NCBI GenBank assembly: GCA_030159075.1
Contig: BROG01000127.1
Location: 509,001 to 573,000, forward strand
Reading direction: 5' to 3'
DNA from: Atrina japonica
Lineage: Eukaryota > Mollusca > Bivalvia > Pterioida > Pinnidae
Length of the DNA: 64,000 bases
Of this stretch, positions 1 through 10,600 are shown in pieces. Positions within the stretch are counted from its first letter, which is position 1; each line of letters starts with the position of its first letter. The notes below the pieces were generated by a model, which saw nothing but the letters and a program-made list of their open reading frames with translations, did no database searches and had not been told where the DNA came from. The position numbers and the translations under genes were made by a program.

Positions 1-862
1 TGTAAAGTTAAATAAATCAGAAAATAATCTGGGGAATAATAATATATTTAACTACACTTTGCCCTTAACTGTGCAGTCCTGTAACTTCAGTTGTTGAAAT
101 GACATACATCATTATCCCCATAAAATTGCCAATGTTGTCACAGTAGTAACTGATCATCTCTTGATATCTCAATTATTTTTTCATCTAATGTTACAGCACC
201 ATAGATAAGTAAAAAGAGTCTATTATGTCAATTGAGATTTATTTAAAGTTTCATAGGGCCTAACGAGTTTATATGTCTATCTTAATATTTTACTATGTAC
301 AATGATTGGATAATGAATCAACCAAGGCATGACCAATAAATGATAATTATTATTCAGCATTTGAAAGATAATCAATTGTTTGGAAAAACAAGAACCAATC
401 GAACACTCTCATCCTGAACCAATACTAGTAGTACAAACACAGCACAGCAGAGCTCAACAATCAATCTGGTACAGCACCATGCCAAAAGTGAGTCAACAGA
501 TTTTGCTCTGCAGGACAGGTGAACCTTTAGACACAGGTACATGAGGACAGGAATGTGTATTTAATAAAATGATAATAATATTAATATCCTTCATGGGAAT
601 AAAAAAACCAACAATATTATAATATTTCAAATTACAATTAGGCTATACGCTAACAAAATACACAAACTGTCCTCAAGTACCCGTGCCTTTGGGTCAACAT
701 TCTGTCCTGATTTTAAGTTATATCAGCGATATATAAAGCTGATATTAGCTTTATATATCGCTGGTTATATTATAATAAAATCGTTTTACCTCGCCCCTTT
801 AGTAACTTAAAAGTGAAACTTTTGAAGTTTGTTGACCCCTGCTCAGTAAACACATGGCTCAC
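1..862 (-). other. Intron 1 of the F-box gene (partial) with a perfect hairpin
   Basis: This AT-rich stretch follows the splice donor at 862 on the minus strand and is read as intron of the F-box gene, whose remaining exons would lie left of the window. I see no exon-like frame in it. It contains a perfect 16-bp inverted repeat at 725-740 and 747-762 (listed separately). Confidence 0.55.
725..762. repeat. Perfect 16-bp hairpin (AGCGATATATAAAGCT arms)
   Basis: The arms AGCGATATATAAAGCT (725-740) and its exact reverse complement (747-762) enclose a 6-base loop. A related near-palindrome with the same CAGCGAT core occurs at 16441-16480, so both are probably remnants of one small palindromic MITE family. 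Confidence 0.75.
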
Positions 863-1133
863 CTTTAGCACAGGGATTCTTTACCAAATTTCTTGAATAT
901 GGATTCTTAAAATAATACGTTTTAAAATCCTCTGGAGGTTCTGGAAATGCTTTGTAATCATATATGCGTTTCCGTTCACACTTCAGTCTCCATAGCAGTT
1001 GACAGTTTACCAAGTCCCTCCATTTTTTGTTTACAAAACAACAATATTTCACCAAATCATTTCCCGGAACATGCGATAGTATTTCCAGCAACGTATCATC
1101 TGGCATTTCTGTCAGGGGAAATTCTGTCGCCAT
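863..1133 (-). CDS. F-box only protein, FBXO2/6/44-like (first coding exon, partial gene)
   Basis: This exon encodes 90 residues plus one base from an ATG at 1133. Residues about 8-50 form an F-box: MPDDTLLEILSHVPG, then a VNKKWRDLV segment with the usual W. In SCF ubiquitin ligases this domain binds SKP1. The following segment ends in YFKNPYSRNLVKNPCAKG, which resembles the start of the F-box-associated (FBA) domain of the glycoprotein-recognising FBXO2/6/44 proteins that act in ER-associated degradation. The exon ends at 863 before GTGAGC (862 downward), phase 1, and the FBA-coding exons lie off the left edge. It is divergent from RIMOC1. Which member of the FBXO2/6/44/17/27 group it is cannot be decided from this exon. 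Confidence 0.8.
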
Positions 1134-1604
1134 TTCTATATATCTAAACTGAAAATTTAAATTCGACTTTCAGAGTTTCCTTCAGGTCAAAACGAAACCA
1201 TAATGAAAAGGTATTTTGTTCGGTCACTCCGTTAAGCTCTTTGATGATCTGCCGAACGGTCATCGACAGAAATAGTACAGGGGTAGTATAAAAGTAATGT
1301 TCACGCTCACGCGAAAATACTCATATACTACCCCTAGAACCGGCCATAAACACCATCTCAAAAAAAAAAAGAAGAAAAATACAAACTGTAAATACCAACC
1401 ATTTATTGTTATTTATTGTTATCGATAGAGATAACTGACATGTATTTTTGTGTTTTTTTAAAAAGTTTTTGTTTAGATTTTTAAGACATGTAATCGGAAA
1501 TAAAGGCTACTATACTCGGGCTCGGTATCTGAGATAACTTTATATTGTGTCACGAGGGAGTGCTCGTTTTCACAACAAAACTTTCAGAAGCTGCAGACGA
1601 AAGG
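1134..1604. promoter_or_regulatory. Shared intergenic region between two divergent genes
   Basis: The start codons of the F-box gene (minus, 1133) and RIMOC1 (plus, 1605) are only about 470 bp apart, so both promoters and 5' UTRs must lie here. The stretch includes A-runs around 1361-1380 and AT-rich sequence. I see no convincing TATA box. A bidirectional promoter is inferred from the geometry alone. Confidence 0.5.
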
Positions 1605-4600
1605 ATGAGTAAGGAAACATTTTCACATTTGTACCAGAAAGTAAAAGAGGTGGAATCCGAGGTACCTATAGGTAATACCAAACAGTGACCATCCCGGCAT
1701 TTCTGTCAAAGTCAATGCTTTATAACAGCTCATACGTCATAGGCCAAAGGCTAGACGGAGTACACAGACTGACAGAGTCAGAGGGGTGGGGTTGGGGTGT
1801 TGTCCCTGGAATTCTAGTAATTTCGGCATCAAGTATTTTCGGCACCAAGTAATTTCGGCACTTGTATAAGTAACTTCGGCACAAAACTTTTCGACAACAG
1901 GTATTTTCGGGCTCACGAACAAGTAATATCAGCAGCTTATATTGATTAAGATAAATGAATTGATATCTCATGATGAGTTTTAATTCCTAAAAATATAGTT
2001 TTAATGCATGTTTATGGAAGTGCCGAAAATACTTGCTTACAAGTGCCGAAGTTACTCGATGCCGAAATTACCTGATACCCTGCCCCTGCTTCCATGCTCC
2101 CTTTTCACATACATGTACATGAACAATTCTTACATTAACAATTTGTTTCAAAAGGCATATGATCACAAATTTTAAACTGGGGAAAACATTTTCATAAAAA
2201 AAAATTTCCCCTCTCACTTTTAATTTTCTCATCCTATGCCACTGAACAGAGCAAAAAAAAAAATGCTTAAAGTTGGGGCAGAAAATTCGGCCGAAGGTTG
2301 ATCCTGTGATCCGTGGAGCTTCTCTAAAAACTGAGCAATACAGCTGCTTGTTGTAATTGTGCGCATGTTGTAATTGTGCACACTCTACAAATCAAGTCAT
2401 TTTCGTAAACAAAGCATCATCCCAGCATCTAATAAAGTCCATATTTTTTGTATTCAAAGGTCAGAAAAGTAAATCCTTTTGAAGTCAGACGAAAGTAAGT
2501 ATTGTTTGTGCAAAAATCAAAAACATTATTAATTTATTGTCATTAAGGGCCCAGAAATTCCCACAATATTATTATATTATCACTCGATGTCAACAGGCAC
2601 ATGTCTGCAAGATGAAATGCGCCCACTGTTAATCACAACAAACAAAATCTCCCAACCTATGATTGAGCCCACCATAAAGCACATAGACTATCGAAACAAT
2701 GCTTAACAAAAACTTAGAGCAGGGGAAAGACCTACAGTTGAGCATGTGCACAATTACAACAAGATGGTAAACACCCACTGAACACAGGGGTGAGTCTAGT
2801 TTCAATCTCGCTACAGTTTATTGATTACTGAGTAAAATGTTTTGTTATTGTTACTGTTTTGCATGATGTTTGATTTATTCAATCAGTGTTTTGAATCAAT
2901 CCAAAATGTTTATTTATAGCAAATGATTAACCAAATTTGTCTTAGGTGTGCACAGTTACAACAAACCATTGTACCTGGTCCAATATACTGTATAGTTGTT
3001 TAATTCACGGGGAGAAAATTTCACGTTTTTCTGAAAGGAACATGTACACGGGTATTAAATTTCGCATAAGACCGTTTCCAAAACAGAAGTGTAATAGGAG
3101 TTAAACTAAAGCTAATAAACATTTTGTGATTCGTGATGTATGGTTATACATGTATATGAAATATACATTTTGATAGGAAATAACTTTTCTTTAATTATGA
3201 TTGTTAATGTATTGTTTTTCTGATACTTCATAAGTATAAGGTATTACATGTATATTCACGGGTATTTAATTTAGCATTATTTTCTTTGACCACCAATATG
3301 GCGAAATTAAATCCCCTGTGAATAAAAGTAACTAGACAGTAGTCAGTCCATGTTGTACTCTTCTTCCCTTCTTTTTGAATTTAAGATTTCACATCTCTGT
3401 TAAAATTTCACCCAAGAGTAAAACTCTTAACACATAGATGTTCTAGTTGGGTGCCATTTTTAACAATTAAGGAAAAATTGCACGACCGTACCAGGATTCA
3501 AACTTATAGGCCTCCAGCAAACTGCATGGCCGCTCTAACACAGCCAGCTGGGCCGACCTGATCTGATGCAATGTAGTCTAACCTTCTTTAAAGGAGCAAG
3601 TTTAGGGCATTGTCACCTAGCTTTGCCTTGTCAGTGACTTATTACAGAATTTTTCATTTCTATGGAGATGTCAGCTATATATGTAAACTGTCACCAACTT
3701 TAACCTGTCAGTGTGCTATTGACAAATGCCATGTAGAGAGCATTGTTTCAAGTCATTCCTGCAGTGACAATCCCATTGAACCTCTGTTACTTTCAAGTCT
3801 TTGGCCTATCTCAGTGCTCAATTTACATGTAACTTTTAGAGGACTTGGGTACAATACCCACAACTTCCCATTTGCAGTATATAGTGATTTTTAGATTTTC
3901 CACCCAAACAATTTCTTTCAAGGAGATACATGTATTCCCATCTTTTTGTGAAATTGTGGTTTCCATTAGACAAAGTATTGGAAGTCAATGTTCCATAGGG
4001 CCCATCTGTCAATATTCTCCTGATAACTTTGCTACTAAATAACAATTACTAGGTAATATAAACATGTACTTAACTGTCTGCATGCCCAAACTTTAAATCA
4101 TAACATCTGTGTAACTATAGTCTAATTTATCTAAATGGACAAAAAAATCTAGATCTACAATACATTAATTTACTTGTGGTTCACACATGTGTAAGATATG
4201 TTGATCTAGATCTTTAGGTCCCTTGACTGCATACTTCAACTAAATTGAACCTGTGTAAAAGGGTCACCTGCACATAAAAGTCAATATTTTCTGGTCCCTT
4301 GGGTGGTCCCTATATACAGGTTTCACTGTATTTAGATATACCTTTTAGGCACCTACTGAGCCTGATTAAATATCTGTGTTGTGCTTAACAGTCTTTTAGG
4401 AAACTGAAGAACAACATTGTTTTGTTTGCATTTGTTTTGCTATGAAGCAGGCTTTTATTGGACTGGGCCATCAAGATGTATTATCATTAGCTATAGGCCT
4501 ACAGGCAAGGATTTAATTAAAACAGAAAAACTTAATTTGACACATTTTTTTTTAATACTTTGTTTTTTATTTTGAAACTCCAAATTGGGAATTTTTGCCT

Positions 4601-7600
4601 TTTTTAAGGAAAATAAAACCAATTTTGCTTTGGGAATCCCTGAAAAGTATTGAACACAAATACTGAAATGCCACTTTATGACATTGATTCATTTTTATAC
4701 AGTGTACAATGTATATTTATAATATGTGTATAGACAGAGGACTTACAGAGACGTCGCATACATTATAAAAGCTAGGACATGTATAAAACCACAGGAGTGT
4801 GAAAATGATTAAATATAGACAAATGAATGTAAAAAAATGACAAGATGAATTTGCATCTCAATATTAAGTATATGAAATTACATTTAATATATTGATTTCA
4901 GAGCTAAAGAATCTACTAGATAGTGCATTGCAAAGATGTTCACACTTTCTTGAACAGCCCGACATTCCAAGTACTGTTTCTATTCGTGAATATGCACAGG
5001 TGTGTATTCTTGTACATCCTAATATTTCTTAATGTTGTTGCATATACATACATGTAAATATGTATTATGGAAACATGTTTCCTTTCTGTGTCTGTGATAC
5101 CATACACACATTGTTAAACTGGGATCTCTCTCTCTCTCTCTCTCTATCTATCTCTCTCTCTCTCTCTCAGTGCGTGTGTCACATTCATGTTATAGGTATT
5201 AATCTGTTAGTGAACATACATTTGTTAATCATTTCAGGCAGTGTTTGATTTCACTTACATTGATGAAAACAGATTAGTGGACGAGAGTTTCCCAGAGAAA
5301 AGTGCCAGAGAGAGGATTCAAAATATATTTGGTATCCAACATTTTTCTGTATTTTTTAATTAGGATACATGTATACATGAATGTGAATAAAATTACGTTG
5401 CCAATATATTCATACTCTGTACTGTAAGTACAGTAAGTGTATAATACCACCATCTTTAATTTGATAGCTAGGGAAATACACCTGTAACTAATCAATGTTT
5501 ACATTTTACATCATTATTCAAGCACTATTACTGCTCTGTACATGGTGTGTGGCACTTTAAGATTTGTTATTCAATGCAAAACATTTACGTGATACAGTTG
5601 AACCTATCTTGAGAGACCACCCCATTTGCCACTCAACTGTGGTCTCTAAAGACATGTGGTCTATCAAGACAGGTTCCACTGTATTTCTAAATTATTTAAT
5701 TAACTTTATTTTAAAAATTGTTTACTTAAATTTATATATGTATTATAGTATGCTTATACATGTACATGTACAGTAGAACCCCTCTTGAGAGATAACCCAT
5801 GAAATTTTAAGAAAATATTCTTAAGAAATTAACTAATATAAAATTGTCTGTTTGAGCTACCGGTCACCCAGCTTTTTGATGCCATAAGTTTTTCACTCTA
5901 TTTTTTATTATCTGTATTCAAAGAACACTGATGCCAAATTGTAGATTCCCTTTTGATATATGATACTAAAATGGAGCCTGTCTTGAGAGACCACCCCTAT
6001 CTGCCACTGAAATGTGGTCTCTCCAGACAGGTGATCTCTCAAGAGAGGTTTTATTTACAAGAATATTTAACTGAATGGTTTTCAAAATGTGGTCTCAAAA
6101 GACAGGTGGTGTTTCGTGACAGTGGTCTTTGAAGACAGGTTCAACTGTACAATGTATTGTTTTGTATTTCAGATTGGTTAGATGGAATTGAAAGAGAAGC
6201 CAAGGTCCTAACTGGTGGTAAAGAAGTAAGTCAAATGGATATCAAATTTATTTATGACAGCTTCATCGAGTCACTATATATACCAATACCATACAATAAA
6301 ATCCCACTAACATCAGGGATACAAACAGAAATTGATTACCGGTACACATACATGTAATTTGTATTTTTTTTTTATAAAAAATACAAGCCTTTAAAAATAT
6401 TCATATGAAAAGTCTGGAAAAAATGTAAAAAACATGTTAAAAAGTTATCAAATAAAATATTCTAAAACCATTGATTAAACCTAAAGTTTTGAAATGTACC
6501 GTATTTTATGGCCTATAAGTCGATATGGGGGATAGGTCGAATGGCCGATTTTTGGCAAAAATCCAGGCTTAAGTATTAAATAGGTCGAAACAGAGGATAG
6601 GTCGATGTCGGCAAAGATGGAAACATGAATGGGAGAACACAGAAATTGCATCGTTTATGTTTAATAACTGGTGCTAACACGATGGTAGCCTATTAAAATA
6701 ATCAGAGTGATCGGCCTATTTTACGGCACAGTATTAAATAGGAGTGATTAAAAAGCATATACGTTGCATCATATATATATTTAACATCACTTATATTACT
6801 CGTGTGTACTGATTATGTATACAAGCATCGCCATTATGTTACCTGTCAAATCATCATTAAATTCTTTATGCTGTTTACACAAGCGACCTCAATCCTTGTC
6901 TTATCCTTACATTGACCTAAATTATTATGCTACTGCAATTGTCAAACAATTAAATACTCAAGGTTTATTGTCAATTAATTTATGTAACACTTTTCCCAAA
7001 ACTTTCCCAACTTCAAAGACTGCCGCGCGATCCTTATCAGTTGAAGGTCACGTTCCAGTGAACACAGCTTGTCTGAATGAAGACTTCACAGTGGGGTGCC
7101 GAGATAAGGGAATCATTCAAAAGTATAAACTGTCCGGTATAAATATAATGTAAACGATGTATTTTTATCACGCAGTTTCTGACACAGTCTTGAATCTCAA
7201 TGATATTGTAACTTGAAAGATCATTATTTTGTCACTTGATTATGAACACAGTGCATTACGCACACACGAGGTCACATTTAATAGTCCTATTAAGTGTAAA
7301 TACAAATGGGTGTTTGGAGTAGGCCCCTAGATTATCCCATGGAAAATTTTGAATTACGATGTTTAAAATGAGGAATTGCAGATACAAGTTAAATATTTCA
7401 CTATTTTTTTTAAAGATAAGTCGATGCGGCGAATAGGTCGAGGTCACAACATTGGAGAAAAAAAATATCGACCTATAGGCCGTAAAATACGGTAATTGAA
7501 ACTTAAGAGTAAAATTCCATTCTTGATAAAATTACAACAGATATTGAAATGCCAATTTCTGTGAGTACTGGTAAGATATTTATTCCTTTTACAATCTTTA

Positions 7601-10600
7601 ATATTTTCCAGTTATTTCCACTAAAAATATTCTTTCAGTGAATTTGTAATAATAATAGATGCTATGTACTCTGTCAGTACAATCAAATATATTGTCTTTA
7701 ACTTCAAAGGAAAGTCACATATGGGACACATTATGGATGACGTTTTTTTGAAAGGTTAGGTTTTGATTTGATTTTCATGGCACCCTAGCTGGGGCAATTC
7801 TATTTATCTGTCACCCAAACAGCATCCATATTGACAATAAATGCACTCTGACAAGCATTCCTTTGTTAATTATACCTGCTATATACAGAAAGATTAATTA
7901 TGATACAACAATAACCTATTTGTACTTATTGCCTCTGGGAAGTCATAAAGACAGGGCCTGATTTCTTAATTCTTTCTTTCACATATTCTAATTCTTTCTG
8001 AAATGGTCCCAAGTTTTTAGTATGGTCCTAAGACCAAGTCCTAAGACCAAGTCTTAGACTGAGGACATTTCATATGTCCTAGATCTTTGTATGGTAAAAC
8101 ATCATACAGTAACTCAGTGTGTAAGTGAGCTTCAATAATCTGTCATTCTATGTTACGTGTAAATTTATGCATTATCTGCCATTAATTTGTTTTGGGGGAA
8201 TTATTTTTACAATATTCTGTCAGTTTTAACATATGTACTAACCTGGTTGTATTTATCATAGGTTGTTGAAGTATTAGGAGAGGAGATTGTAGAATGTTTG
8301 ATGTGGAGAAGAGGTGCTTTATTATATATGTACTGTTCAACTTTACAAGAGGACCCACAAAAAATACAAAGATGTGCACAGCACTATGTAGATGTGAGTA
8401 TTGTAAAGTGCTTTACAGCACAATGTAGATGTGAGTATGATACAGTGCTTTACAGCACAATGTAGATGTGAGTATTGTATAGTGATTTACAGCAAAATAT
8501 AGATTTAAATATTGTATAGTGCTTTACAGCACAATGTAGATGTGAGTATGGTACAGTGCTTTACAGCATAATGTAGATGTGAGTATGATACAGTACTTTA
8601 CAGCATAATGTAGATGTGTGTAGTGTACAGTGCTTTACAGCACAATGTAGATGTGAGTATTGTACAGTGCTTTACAGCACAATGTAGATGTGAGTATGGT
8701 ACAGTACTTTACAGCACAATGTAGATGTGAATATTGTACCGTGCTTTACAACACAATGTATATGTGAGTGTTGTACACTACTTTACAGCACAATGTAGAT
8801 GTGAGTGTTGTACAGTATGTAACAGCACAATGTACATTTGTAGATGTGAGTATTTAAAGTTCTTCATGGCACAATGCAGATGTTAGTGCTGTACAGTACT
8901 TTACAGCAAAATGTAGATGTGAGTGTTTTACAGTACATTACAGCACAATGTAGATGTGAGTCATGTACAATACTTTACAGCACGATGGGGATGTGATTAT
9001 TGTACAATACTTTATAGCACAATGTAGATATGAGTATTGTAAAGTACTTTACAGTACAATGTAGATGTGCATATTGTACAGTGCTTTATAGCAAAATGTA
9101 GATGCGAGTATTGTATAGTACTCTACAGCACAATATAGATGTGAGTCATGTACAGTACCTTACAGCACAAAGTAGATGTGATATTGTACAGTGTTTTACA
9201 GCACAATGTAGATGTATGAGTATTGTATACTATTTTGCAGCACAATGTAGATGTTAGTATTGTACACTACTTTACAGCACAATGTAGATGTGAGTATTGT
9301 ACATTACTTTACAGCACAATGTAGATGTGAGTATTGTACACTACTTTACAACATGGTGAAGATGTGAGTTTTGTATAGTACTTTACCGCACAATGTAGAT
9401 GTTAGTATTGTGCACTACTTACAGCACAATGTAGATGTGAGTATTTGCACACAGTGTAGATGTGAGTATTGTACATTACTTTGCAGCACAATGTAGATGT
9501 GAGTATTGTACACTACTTTACAGCACAGTGTAGATATGAGTATTGTACACTACTTTACAGCAAGATGTGCACAGCACTATGTAGATGTGAGTATTGTAAA
9601 GTGCTTTACTGCACAATGTAGATGTGAGTATGATACAGTGCTTTACAGCACAATGTAGATGTGAGTATTGTATAGTGATTTACAGTAAAATATAGATTTA
9701 AATATTGTATAGTGCTTTACAGCACAATGTAGATGTGAGTATGGTACAGTGCTTTACAGCATAATGTAGATGTGAGTATGATACAGTACTTTACAGCACA
9801 ATGTAGATGTGTGTAGTGTACAGTGCTTTACAGCACAATGTAGATGTGAGTATTGTACAGTGCTTTACAGCACAATGTAGATGTGAGTATGGTACAGTAC
9901 TTTACAGCACAATGTAGATGTGAGTATTGTACCGTGCTTTACAACACAATATATATGTGAGTGTTGTACACTACTTTACAGCACAATGTAGATGTGAGTA
10001 TTGTAAACTACTTTACAGCACAATGTAGATGTGAGTGTTGTACAGTATGTAACAGCACAATGTAGATGTGAGTATTGTACATTACTTTACAGCACAATGT
10101 AGATGTGAGTATTGTACACTACTTTACAACACGGTGAAGATGTGAGTTTTGTATAGTACTTTACCGCACAATGTAGATATGAGTATTGTACACTACTTTA
10201 CAGCACAGTGTAGATATGAGTATTATACAGTACTTTACAGCACAATGTAGATGTGAGTCATGTACAGTACTTAACAGCACAATGTAGATGTGAGTCATGT
10301 ACAGTACTTAACAGCACAATGTAGATATGAGTATTGTACAGTGTTTTACAGCACAATGTAGATATGAGTATTGTACAGTGTTTTACAGCACAATGTAGAT
10401 ATGAGTATTGTACAGTGTTTTACCGCACAATGTAGATGTTAGTATTGTGCACTACTTACAGCACAATGTAGATGTGAGTATTGTACACTACCTTACAGCA
10501 CAGTGTAGATGTGAGTATTGTACATTACTTTGCAGCACAATGTAGATGTGAGTATTGTACACTACTTTACAGCACAGTGTAGATATGAGTATTGTACACT

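Noticed and set aside
1814..2073. Minus-strand frames of 61 and 83 codons at the start of RIMOC1 intron 1
   Set aside because: They span the TTTCGGCA inverted-repeat element and have no coding features.
3485..3562. A tRNA gene on the minus strand
   Set aside because: A- and B-box-like motifs are present but there is no cloverleaf with paired acceptor stem; it fits a SINE head. The same applies to 44074, 51315 and 55262.
6815..7153. 112-codon frame as a possible gene
   Set aside because: It lies inside MITE copy 1. The corresponding frames in copies 3 and 4 (59104 on, 62979 on) differ in frame and length, so it is not conserved coding.
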